Shown: positions 42,615-48,999 of the stretch, in pieces
Numbering within the stretch: position 1 is the first letter of the stretch
Layout: every line of letters begins with the position of its first letter
Origin: Rhodanobacteraceae bacterium
Lineage (GTDB): Bacteria; Pseudomonadota; Gammaproteobacteria; Xanthomonadales; Xanthomonadaceae
Assembly (NCBI GenBank): GCA_024233975.1
Contig: JACKOX010000023.1
Location: forward strand, 1-48,999
DNA: 48,999 bases
Direction: 5' to 3'
Program-made: the position numbers and the translations under genes
The notes under the pieces: model-generated
The model's database searches: none
What the model was told of the DNA's origin: nothing
Seen by the model: the letters and a program-made list of their open reading frames with translations, nothing else

Positions 42615-43760
42615 ATGATGATGCGTCGAGTGGTTGCCGGCCTGCTGGCCTTGCTGTCTCTTTCTGTTTTTGCTGCTGAGCCCAAGCAGCCCGCGAGTGG
42701 CGGCTACGCGCTGATCATCCACGGTGGCGCCGGGACGCTGCAGCAGAAGGACCTGTCGAAGGAAGCGCTGCACGCCATCCGCACCGATATAAGTCGCGCG
42801 CTGGATGCCGGTGACGCCGTGCTGCGCGACGGTGGCAGCTCACTGGACGCGATCAACGCGGCGCTGGTGATCATGGAGGACTCGCCGCAGTTCAACGCGG
42901 GGCGCGGCGCAGTGTTCAACGCCGAGGGCGTCAACGAGATGGATGCCTCGATCATGGACGGTCGCGACCAGCGTGCGGGTGCGGTGGCCGGTGTGCATCG
43001 CGTCAAGAACCCGATCAAGCTGGCGCGTGCGGTGATGGAGAAGTCCAGGCACGTGATGCTGGCCGGCGACGGCGCCGAAGTGTTCGCCAGGCAGCAGGGC
43101 ATCGAGCTGGTGGATCCGAGCTACTTCCGCACCGAATCACGCTGGGAAGCGCTGCAGCGGGCCAAGGCCGCCGAGCAGCCGGGTGCGAACGTGGCGCAGG
43201 ACAAGGAAAAGCATTTCGGCACGGTCGGCGCGGTGGCACTGGATCGCGACGGCCATATCGCCGCGGCGACTTCGACTGGCGGCATGACCAACAAGCGCTG
43301 GGGCCGCATCGGTGATTCGCCGATCATCGGCGCCGGCACCTGGGCCGACGACCGCTGCGGCGTCTCGGCCACCGGCTGGGGCGAATACTTCATTCGGCTG
43401 GGCATCACTCACGACATCTGCGCCCGCGTCCGCTACGCCGGACAGTCGCTACAGGCCGCCGCTGACGAAGTCATCCAGAAGCGCCTGCCGGAAGCCGGTG
43501 GCAACGGCGGCATCATCGCCATCGACCGCGACGGCCACGTCGTCGCCAGCTTCGACACTGCCAACATGGTCCGCGCCTGGATCGACAAGGATGGCAGCCG
43601 GCATATCGCGATGTTCGAAGAAGAGCTGCCGACCGAGCAACGCGGCAATTTAGGTTGGAGTGAAGAACAATCCGCCCGCGAAACGCTCGGTGTGATGACT
43701 GTGTTGGGGTTTGCAGGCTCGCCCCATCCTACTGGTTTGGTAGATGCCTCAACCCGATAG
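42615..43760 (+). CDS. secreted isoaspartyl peptidase/L-asparaginase (Ntn hydrolase)
   Basis: A type-2 asparaginase that self-cleaves to expose a catalytic threonine, T203 in HFGTVGAVALD (counting from 42615). IIHGGAGT near residue 35, the NAGRGAVFNAEGVNEMDASIMDG segment and the TSTGGMTNKRWGRIGDSPIIGAGTWAD substrate loop are canonical. A signal peptide (LLALLSLSVFA, cleavage near residue 20) predicts a periplasmic enzyme. Of three adjacent ATGs, 42621 has the best GGGAG spacing (6 bp). The last 25 or so residues look like a non-family tail encoded by different-looking DNA. Confidence 0.93.
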   Translation: MMMRRVVAGLLALLSLSVFAAEPKQPASGGYALIIHGGAGTLQQKDLSKEALHAIRTDISRALDAGDAVLRDGGSSLDAINAALVIMEDSPQFNAGRGAVFNAEGVNEMDASIMDGRDQRAGAVAGVHRVKNPIKLARAVMEKSRHVMLAGDGAEVFARQQGIELVDPSYFRTESRWEALQRAKAAEQPGANVAQDKEKHFGTVGAVALDRDGHIAAATSTGGMTNKRWGRIGDSPIIGAGTWADDRCGVSATGWGEYFIRLGITHDICARVRYAGQSLQAAADEVIQKRLPEAGGNGGIIAIDRDGHVVASFDTANMVRAWIDKDGSRHIAMFEEELPTEQRGNLGWSEEQSARETLGVMTVLGFAGSPHPTGLVDASTR

Positions 43761-43967
43761 CCTCGTCCATGTCGAATGCAGCAGGTCGTGGGCAGACTTG
43801 TGCCACCACTTGATCAAGCTGTGGTGTCTCGGGCTCACAGTGCCTTTAAGCAGGGCGCAGTCGTGGATAGTGAAAGAAGCGTCGATGCCTCCGCCACGCA
43901 AGTGAAAATGTGGAGGCGGGTGATCCTTAGGGTAAACATAGATGCTCAGTCCGTTGATCCGAGCCAC
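43749..43967 (-). CDS. DUF4160 protein, short N-terminus
   Basis: A 72-residue protein with the DUF4160 core: a YVYPKDHPPPHFHLRGGG segment and a C-terminal helix IKWWHKSAHDLLHSTW. It starts with GTG at 43965-43967, 6 bp after the stop of the 44-residue ORF; an upstream in-frame stop prevents a longer start. Related proteins usually begin with a few more residues (P-T-I-x-R). DUF4160 genes are often paired with DUF2442 genes in toxin-antitoxin-like modules, but function is unproven. Its stop overlaps the convergent peptidase gene by 12 bp. Confidence 0.7.
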   Translation of the reverse strand: MARINGLSIYVYPKDHPPPHFHLRGGGIDASFTIHDCALLKGTVSPRHHSLIKWWHKSAHDLLHSTWTRLSG

Positions 43968-43973
43968 AAGCTC

Positions 43974-44108
43974 TCAAATGAAGTACAACTCGCCGCTGGG
44001 AAGTACGCCATAGCCACCACCCAACACATGCTCGAGCACCCGCAGCGCGTTTTCCACGCTGGTGGAATTTGCAATTTCTTCGCGTAGATCTTCGGGAAAC
44101 CTTGTCAC
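43974..44108 (-). CDS. small ORF of 44 residues between DUF4105 and DUF4160 genes
   Basis: Starting with GTG at 44106-44108, the frame codes for MTRFPEDLREEIANSTSVEN and 24 more residues, ending GVLPSGELYFI. The GTG overlaps the TGA of the DUF4105 gene by the classic GTGA, and the DUF4160 gene begins 6 bp after its stop, so all three look translationally coupled. I do not recognise the family. It could be a partner of the DUF4160 protein or a remnant of a longer gene. Confidence 0.5.
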   Translation of the reverse strand: MTRFPEDLREEIANSTSVENALRVLEHVLGGGYGVLPSGELYFI

Positions 44109-45325
44109 AGAACTTCGACGCTATTGGCTTTTTGATTCCTCGCCATCCGCCAGGTCACTACCGCATGGATCGGCAGCCAGAAGCCGATCCAGTCGCCGTT
44201 GCTCTGGATGCGGAAAGGCAGGAACTTGAGGAACATGGCGAGGCCAGCGCAGAGGGCGATGATCAGCGCGAGACGGTTGAGCCAGCGTGATGTCGGACGA
44301 CCGCGCCACAGCGCGGGTAGGGCGACCAGCAGCCCCAGGCACAACGGATTGAACAGCAGGGCGTTTTCGTTCTGCCAGGCGGCGACGTGTTCGCTGAAGC
44401 CCCACAGCCACACCAGCAGCAGGCCACCAAGTCCTGCGCCCAGCCACAGCAGGCCGAGCAGGCTGCCGCTGGCGATACGCAGTGCCGCCGGACGCTGTCG
44501 TCCCAGCCCGTAGGCGAACAACGCCGCCAGCGCGAGTCCCGCGCCAATGAAGCGCCAGCGCCAGTACGGCGGTGCATAGGGCGGATCAGCCAGCCGCGCC
44601 GGCACCAGCTCCTGCTCATCGATTACCAGTGGACTGCCATCAGCGGTCGTGGCTTCGCGCAGGGCTTCCGCCAGTCGGCCCGGCACGAAGCCCTCGGTCC
44701 AGCGCGATAGCGCGGTGTCGGCGAACGGGCCCAGGCCGGCGCTCATGCCGAGATACAGCCACAGCTCCGGCTCACCAAGACGCAGCGCCTCGCTGCGATA
44801 GCTCAGGCCGCGCGAGCGCCCAAACAGCTGCGGCTTCAAGTGGCCGTCCATGGCAGCGTCCAGCGCGTCGCGCACCATGGTCGAGCAGTTGCGGGTGAAG
44901 TAGTCGTAGCGGTAGCGCGAGTTTTCCGGCCGCGCGTTCCAGGCGAGGAATTCGGCGAGCTGATGGGCCTGGGCATTGGTCAGCGCCAGCCACTGCAGGC
45001 GCACGCCGCGACCTTCGTCGGTGTAGTAGGCGAGGTCTTCACGCAGGGGGATCGCCAGCAGCCGGTATTCCATCTGCCCATGCAGGAAGCGCAGCAGGAA
45101 GCCGGGTTCGTCGAAGTCGAAATAGCCGTAGTTGTACAGCGTCGGATCGCTGCCGTCCTGGCGGTCGATCAGGATGGCGTTGTGGCCGAAGCGCGACCAG
45201 TATTCGGCGCCAGCCTGCATGGTCACCACGCCAACGCGGGGTGCAGCGAGTGCAGTGCAGGCGAGCAGCAGCCAGAGGCCGAGCGCGCAAAGGACGCGCC
45301 CGGCGAGGCTGGGACGACTATTCAT
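44105..45325 (-). CDS. DUF4105 membrane protein, candidate lipoprotein N-acyltransferase
   Basis: A 406-residue protein: signal-like leader (LLLACTALA), a periplasmic DUF4105 domain (about 30-245), then five hydrophobic helices near 257-275, 285-309, 324-340, 349-371 and 380-393. The family's putative catalytic His and Cys are visible: H48 in YWSRFGHNAILI and C147 in FTRNCSTMVRDAL. A DUF4105 protein in Bacteroides (Lnb) is reported as a lipoprotein N-acyltransferase. Here the gene follows corC with an 8-bp overlap, where lnt lies in many gammaproteobacteria. The enzymatic role is inference. Confidence 0.75.
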   Translation of the reverse strand: MNSRPSLAGRVLCALGLWLLLACTALAAPRVGVVTMQAGAEYWSRFGHNAILIDRQDGSDPTLYNYGYFDFDEPGFLLRFLHGQMEYRLLAIPLREDLAYYTDEGRGVRLQWLALTNAQAHQLAEFLAWNARPENSRYRYDYFTRNCSTMVRDALDAAMDGHLKPQLFGRSRGLSYRSEALRLGEPELWLYLGMSAGLGPFADTALSRWTEGFVPGRLAEALREATTADGSPLVIDEQELVPARLADPPYAPPYWRWRFIGAGLALAALFAYGLGRQRPAALRIASGSLLGLLWLGAGLGGLLLVWLWGFSEHVAAWQNENALLFNPLCLGLLVALPALWRGRPTSRWLNRLALIIALCAGLAMFLKFLPFRIQSNGDWIGFWLPIHAVVTWRMARNQKANSVEVL

Positions 45326-46205
45326 GGATGCTTACGAGGAAGGCGTGTACGCGGCGTGCATCGGCGCTGGACACGCGGAAGTGGAAGCGGCCCAGCACCA
45401 GCTCCTCGCCGGTCTCCGGCAGGTGACCGATGGCCGAGATAACCAGCCCACCCACGGTGTCGTATTCGTCATCGGGGAAATCGGCGCCAAAGCGCTCGTT
45501 GAAGTCCTCGATCAGGGTCAGCGCATCGACGATGTACTGGCCATCGGTCTGCGCCGAGATCATCTGGTGTTCGTCCGGCGCATCGTCGTGCTCGTCGTCG
45601 ATCTCGCCGACGATCTCCTCCAGCACGTCCTCGATGGTGATCAGCCCGGCCACGCCGCCGTATTCGTCCACCACGATGGCCATGTGGTAGCGCGACAGGC
45701 GGAACTCCTTCAGCAGCACGTCGAGGCGCTTGGATTCGGGAATCAGCACGGCGGGACGCAAGAGCTCGCGGATAGATGTGGTCGGCTGGCCCTCAGCGAA
45801 ACCACGCAGCAGGTCCTTGGCCAACAGGATGCCGAGGATCTCGTCCTTGTCCTCGCCATGCACCGGGAAGCGCGAATGGCCGCTTTCCACGGCAATGGAC
45901 AGCACTTCACTGATCGGCGCATCCACCGGCAGCGACACCATCTGCGAACGCGGGATCATCGCGTCGCCGACCTGCTGTTCGGCAACGGACAGGGCGCCCT
46001 GCATCATCGCCAGCGTGTCAGCGGTTATCAGCCCGTCCTGCTGGGCTTCGGTCAGGATTTCCAGCAGGTCCTCGACGGAATCGGGGTCACCGGAAAAGGC
46101 CTGGCTCAGCCGATCCAGCCAGGAGCGCTTTTCTACCGGCTTCTCAGCGGGGCGCTCGGCGGATCGATCGAATGTGGACGCGGGACTAGGAGGTTCCTCG
46201 GACAT
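45318..46205 (-). CDS. corC: CorC/HlyC family CBS-domain transporter-associated protein
   Basis: A 295-residue cytoplasmic protein of the CorC (YbeX) type: two CBS domains (MIPRSQMVSLPVDAPISEVL to KDLLRGF; RPAVLIPESKRLDVLLKEF to ITIEDVLEEIVGEIDDEHD) and a C-terminal CorC_HlyC domain (FNERFGADFPDDEYDTVGGLV). It is implicated in magnesium and cobalt homeostasis and ribosome-related fitness. The ATG at 46203-46205 is chosen; upstream frame sequence lies in repeat DNA. In E. coli the homologue lies between ybeY and lnt. Confidence 0.94.
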   Translation of the reverse strand: MSEEPPSPASTFDRSAERPAEKPVEKRSWLDRLSQAFSGDPDSVEDLLEILTEAQQDGLITADTLAMMQGALSVAEQQVGDAMIPRSQMVSLPVDAPISEVLSIAVESGHSRFPVHGEDKDEILGILLAKDLLRGFAEGQPTTSIRELLRPAVLIPESKRLDVLLKEFRLSRYHMAIVVDEYGGVAGLITIEDVLEEIVGEIDDEHDDAPDEHQMISAQTDGQYIVDALTLIEDFNERFGADFPDDEYDTVGGLVISAIGHLPETGEELVLGRFHFRVSSADARRVHAFLVSIHE

Positions 46206-46328
46206 GGTTCTCGTTTGGGCTCCCGGCGGGTTGCCGGGTGGTGGCGGCAGTCTAGCAGACTGCAGTTTGCCGGATATTTCCCGGCGTCCCGCCCGCGGAG
46301 ACGGACGTTCAGCCGCGCCGTGCCTGTC

Positions 46329-46348
46329 ATCCCCGCGTAGGCGGGGAT
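46329..46348. repeat. dRS3-like short inverted repeat
   Basis: ATCCCCGC-GTAG-GCGGGGAT is a perfect 8-bp stem with a 4-bp loop, in the wider context TGTCATCCCCGCGTAGGCGG followed by GGATCCAG. It matches the widespread proteobacterial ATCCC-N8-GGGAT repeat type (dRS3 in Neisseria). It is adjacent to the left copy of the long inverted repeat. Confidence 0.8.
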
Positions 46349-46373
46349 CCAGCTCTTGCGTTCTGGTATCGGA

Positions 46374-46597
46374 GATCAAGAGCTTTCACTGTCCCTTCGG
46401 GCCAGCGAGTTACTTTCTCTTGCTTGTCCAAGAGAAAGTAACCAAAGAGAAGGACACCCGAAGTCCGCGCGTCAGCTTCGCTGCCGTTCCCTGCGTTGCT
46501 CGGAACCCGGCGGCCGGCGCGAACTCGGCCATCCATGGCCTCAAACAAGCGCGCCTTTCCCCGCCGGCTTCCTCCGCTACTCGGCGCTCCCACGGGA
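46374..46597 (+). repeat. long dispersed repeat, left copy (forward)
   Basis: About 224 bp from GATCAAGAGCTTT to CCCACGGGA. The right copy (47173-47405) has the same order in inverse orientation. The inner 110 bp (from CCCTGCGTTGCTCGGAACCC to the end) differ by about one base, while the outer half has substitutions and small indels. Short open frames inside read both ways and show no protein family. Similar AAGTAACCAAA-containing repeats occur as dispersed non-coding elements in Xanthomonas- and Pseudomonas-like genomes. Confidence 0.9.
46409..46442. other. 34-bp perfect hairpin inside the left repeat copy
   Basis: GTTACTTTCTCTTG pairs perfectly with CAAGAGAAAGTAAC across a 6-base CTTGTC loop. 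The right copy keeps the hairpin with a 13-bp stem and one mismatch (GTCACTTTTCTTT with AAAGAAAAGTAAC). Conservation of pairing despite base changes suggests the structure matters. Confidence 0.85.
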
Positions 46598-46978
46598 TTA
46601 GGGTTGGTCGGTCTTGCCAGCCCCGGGGCTGGCGCACGTTTTAGAGCCAACTTCAAAGTTGATCGGCATCTGGAACGGGATGCCTGGCTTGTGTTCGGAG
46701 GTATCGAAGGTTTTTGTGCGCATCCCTCGAATGGCGGCTTTGCCGAACCCGTAGTCTTCGGGCATTTCTTTCAACAACTTCAATGTGGTTGCTTTGCCGC
46801 TTTCGTCAATGGTGACTTCTAGAAGAACGTCACCATTGACGCAATCGCGAGCTGCCCGCATGGGATAGATTGGAGGCGAAATGATATCGATGATGAGATC
46901 TTTCTGATCGTCGGCACGAAGCGCATCAGTCGCTAGCAGAACAGATGCAAGGCAGATGATTCGGATTGCGTTCTTCAC
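46598..46978 (-). CDS. secreted TonB-C-domain-like protein
   Basis: A 126-residue protein with a signal peptide (RIICLASVLLATDALRA, cleavage near residue 22). It is followed by a short TonB C-terminal-like domain: PPIYPMRAARDCVNGDVLLEVTIDESGKATTLKLL and a FGKAAIRGMRTKTF helix-strand. No membrane anchor or proline-rich spacer is present, so it is not a full TonB. It starts with GTG and has no convincing ribosome site. The DNA is visibly AT-richer than its neighbours. The TAA stop touches the end of the left repeat copy, and the last residues come from a palindrome. Probably a passenger gene acquired with the repeats. Confidence 0.7.
   Translation of the reverse strand: MKNAIRIICLASVLLATDALRADDQKDLIIDIISPPIYPMRAARDCVNGDVLLEVTIDESGKATTLKLLKEMPEDYGFGKAAIRGMRTKTFDTSEHKPGIPFQMPINFEVGSKTCASPGAGKTDQP
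46616..46633. repeat. 18-bp perfect palindrome in the 3' end of the TonB-C-like gene
   Basis: GCCAGCCCCGGGGCTGGC, read on the minus strand, encodes the ASPGAG part of the C-terminal tail. Its GC-richness contrasts with the rest of the gene. Confidence 0.7.
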
Positions 46979-47172
46979 TGGATGTGCTACCGGTGTAGTT
47001 GATTCAATCGCGTACTGCGCGTCTTTCTATTCGATGCTACTGCATGTTTCGAGCAGTCTGGGCTCTGGCGCATTCATGGGTTCATCTTTTCGTGGCCCGA
47101 TGATTGGTTCGAGATCGGAGATAGGGCCTGTTGGAAAACGGATGGGTTGAGAGGAGCGCTCTTGATCTGCAT
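46979..47172. other. AT-richer spacer without a gene
   Basis: Between the TonB-C-like gene and the right repeat copy. I see no family-like frame on either strand and no strong promoter. A TTGAAT on the minus strand near 47005 could be part of a weak promoter for the leftward gene. Together with the repeats it makes up the longest gene-free stretch of the window (46979-47435). Confidence 0.4.
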
Positions 47173-47405
47173 TCCCGTGGGAGCGCCGAGTAGCGCAGGA
47201 AGCCGGCGGGGAAAGGCGCGCTTGTTTGAGGCCATGGATGGCCGAGTTCGCGCCGGCCGCCGGGTTCCGAGCAACGCAGGGTATGGCGGCGGCTTCATCG
47301 CCGCCACGCGGACTTCGGGTGCCTTTTCTTTTGGTTACTTTTCTTTCGGGCAAGCAAAGAAAAGTGACTCGGCAGCGCCGAAGGCGATGTCGAAAGCTCT
47401 TGATC
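47173..47405 (-). repeat. long dispersed repeat, right copy (inverted)
   Basis: The reverse complement of this segment runs GATCAAGAGCTTT to CCCACGGGA, matching the left copy end to end. The GGCGGCGATGAAGCCGCC stretch is specific to this copy. The inverted pair brackets 46598-47172. Confidence 0.9.
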
Positions 47406-47435
47406 CAAAAAACACGGCCCGCGAGCCACGACTCG

Positions 47436-47933
47436 CTACTCAATCACCGTGTAGGGATCCGCAATCCCCAGACTGTCCAGAATCTCGCATTCGAGCGTTT
47501 CCATCGCGAGGGCTTCCTTCTTGTCGATGTGATCGAAGCCGAGAAGGTGGAGGACGCCGTGGACGGTGAGGTGGGCGTAGTGGTTGCGGAGGGGTTTCTT
47601 CTGCTCGGCGGCCTCTTTGGCGACGACGCTGGGGCAGAGGACGATGTCGCCGAGTACCGGAAGCTTCACGCCTTCGGGCAGTTCGGCGGGGAAGCTGAGG
47701 ACGTTGGTGGCGTAGTCCTTGCCGCGGTAATGGCGGTTGAGGGCCTGGGCTTCATGGTCGTTGGCGAGGCGTATCGCCAAATCGGCACGGCGCATTCGGC
47801 CGCGCAGGGCGGCTTCGACCCAGCGGCGGAACGAGGCCGGTGCGGGCAGGCCAGCGCGGGGCAGGCTGTAGCTGACGGACAGGTCGAGGTCGAGGCCGTA
47901 TCGGGGGCTCTTGCGTCGGGTGGAAGCAGGCAT
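47436..47933 (-). CDS. ybeY: endoribonuclease YbeY (rRNA maturation)
   Basis: A zinc-dependent RNase needed for 16S rRNA 3' maturation and ribosome quality control, 165 residues. The zinc motif is HGVLHLLGFDH (HxxxHxxGxDH). The upstream segments ATNVLSFPAELPE and LGDIVLCPSVV are canonical. The ATG at 47931-47933 (MPASTRRKSPRYGLDLDLSV) is preferred; the frame is open upstream into the phoH gap. It normally precedes corC directly, but here the repeat insert intervenes. Confidence 0.95.
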   Translation of the reverse strand: MPASTRRKSPRYGLDLDLSVSYSLPRAGLPAPASFRRWVEAALRGRMRRADLAIRLANDHEAQALNRHYRGKDYATNVLSFPAELPEGVKLPVLGDIVLCPSVVAKEAAEQKKPLRNHYAHLTVHGVLHLLGFDHIDKKEALAMETLECEILDSLGIADPYTVIE

Positions 47934-48021
47934 ACGAACGACGGAACTGCGACGCGGACGCGCGTCGGGCGGCCCATCGTGAACCCGACGCGGCGCAGGA
48001 TCAAGCCGTAGGCAGTGTTCC

Positions 48022-48990
48022 TCAGCCGTCCCCGTCGCGGGCCTCGTAGGCACGGACGATGCGGGCCACCAGCGGGTGGCGGACGACGTCCTGCGCGGTG
48101 AAAAGCGTGAAGCTGAGGCCGTCGACGCCCTTCAGCACTTCGATGGCGTCGCGCAGGCCGGATTTCTGCCCGCGCGGCAGGTCGACCTGGGTAAGGTCGC
48201 CGGTGATCACCGCGGTGGAGCCGAAGCCGATGCGCGTGAGGAACATCTTCATCTGTTCGATGGTGGTGTTCTGCGCTTCGTCGAGGATGACGAAGGCGTC
48301 GTTCAGGGTGCGGCCGCGCATGTAGGCCAGCGGGGCGATCTCGATGACGTTGCGCTCGATCAGCTTCTGCACCTTTTCGACGCCGAGCATTTCATAGAGC
48401 GCGTCGTACAGCGGGCGCAGGTAGGGATCGACCTTCTGGCTGAGGTCACCGGGCAGGAAGCCGAGCTTTTCGCCGGCTTCGACCGCCGGGCGCACCAGCA
48501 CCAGGCGCTGCACGCGAGCGGCGTTGAGCGCCTCGACCGCGCTGGCGACAGCGAGGAAGGTCTTGCCGGTGCCGGCCGGACCGATGCCGAAGTTGATGTC
48601 GTTGATGGCGATGGCATGCAGGTAGCTGACCTGGTTCGGGCCACGCCCGCGCACGGTGCCGCGCTTCACGCGGATCGCCACTTCCTGCGCCTGCTCGGCC
48701 TTTTCGGCGGCCAGCGCGCCGACGCCGGCCTCGTTGAGGTGCAGGTGGACCTTGTGCGGATCCAGCGCCTCATTCTCGGTGTCGTCGTAGAGCTGGCGGA
48801 TCACTTTTTCGGCGCGCGGCAGGATGTCGGGATCGCCGCTCAGGCGGAACACGCCGCCGCGCTGCGCGACGACGATGCCGAGGCGCAGCTCGATCTGGCG
48901 CAGGTGTTCGTCCAGCGGGCCGGCGAGGTTGGTCAGCCGCTCGTTGTCGATCGGCTCCAGCTTGAAGGTGAGGTCGGTGACATTGCTCAT
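48022..48990 (-). CDS. phoH: PhoH family ATPase
   Basis: A 322-residue PhoH-like (YbeZ) P-loop ATPase. Walker A is in FGIGPAGTGKTFLAVASAV, and Walker B is in AFVILDEAQNTT. The downstream GFGSTAVITGDLTQVDLPRGQKSGL is the family signature. The N-terminal KH-like segment includes FRLSGDPDILPRAEKVIRQLYDD. It functionally partners YbeY in RNA metabolism. The gap to ybeY is 88 bp with no terminator visible. Confidence 0.95.
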   Translation of the reverse strand: MSNVTDLTFKLEPIDNERLTNLAGPLDEHLRQIELRLGIVVAQRGGVFRLSGDPDILPRAEKVIRQLYDDTENEALDPHKVHLHLNEAGVGALAAEKAEQAQEVAIRVKRGTVRGRGPNQVSYLHAIAINDINFGIGPAGTGKTFLAVASAVEALNAARVQRLVLVRPAVEAGEKLGFLPGDLSQKVDPYLRPLYDALYEMLGVEKVQKLIERNVIEIAPLAYMRGRTLNDAFVILDEAQNTTIEQMKMFLTRIGFGSTAVITGDLTQVDLPRGQKSGLRDAIEVLKGVDGLSFTLFTAQDVVRHPLVARIVRAYEARDGDG

Positions 48991-48999
48991 GGGCGCGAA

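Noticed and set aside
46133..46379. N-terminal extension of corC up to 46379
   Set aside because: The extension would be coded by the dRS3-like repeat and non-conserved sequence; the ATG at 46205 gives the family N-terminus.
46496..46822. A 108-codon plus-strand frame inside the left repeat, reading into the TonB-C-like gene region
   Set aside because: Equivalent frames exist in the right copy in other contexts; the repeat is non-coding and the frame crosses the repeat border.

Overview
The window reads as a chromosomal segment of a high-GC gammaproteobacterium, most likely of the Xanthomonadales/Lysobacterales group. The evidence is gene content and order: tonB-like gene - gshB - pilGHIJK/chpABC - rsmE - bioA, pilT-pilU divergent from yggS-proC-yggT, a pseudopilin cluster gspG-N, and phoH/ybeY/corC. 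No rRNA, tRNA, CRISPR array or transposase gene was seen. The species is an inference; I cannot search databases.

Left part (1-18 kb). aroB (cut by the window edge) and aroK run leftward, divergent from a small exosortase-like protease. Rightward follow dodecin, an OmpR-type response regulator, pdxH and a signal-less BtuF-like binding protein. A leftward block then holds a histidine phosphatase, a DUF4426 secreted protein, yggT, proC and yggS. It is divergent from the twitching-motility ATPases pilT-pilU, which end at a clear intrinsic terminator. pyrB, ruvX and yqgE run leftward from there. A one-component winged-helix/membrane/beta-propeller regulator and an AraC-type regulator come next, facing a leftward tonB-gshB pair.

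Centre (18-33.7 kb). The complete Chp chemosensory system that controls type IV pili and surface responses is encoded as pilG, pilH, pilI, pilJ, pilK (CheR), chpA (2151 residues, hybrid CheA), chpB (CheB) and chpC (CheW). ChpA carries fifteen 24-bp in-frame repeats, and ChpB has a very long acidic linker. With pilT and pilU nearby, the window holds the retraction motors and their signalling array, but not the pilus fibre genes. rsmE and bioA follow on the other strand.

Right part (33.7-49 kb). gspG-H-I-J-K-L-M-N of a type II secretion system is followed, with start/stop overlaps, by an inositol-monophosphatase-family gene, nudE, cysQ, mazG and a DUF962 gene, then a secreted isoaspartyl peptidase. 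gspC, D, E and F are not here. The last block is leftward: phoH, ybeY, corC, a DUF4105 membrane protein in the place where lnt often sits, a 44-residue coupled ORF and a DUF4160 gene. Between ybeY and corC lies an accessory insert of about 1 kb. It consists of two long inverted copies of a non-coding repeat flanking an AT-richer gene for a secreted TonB-C-like protein. The insert and the DUF4105 neighbourhood are the most unusual parts of the window.
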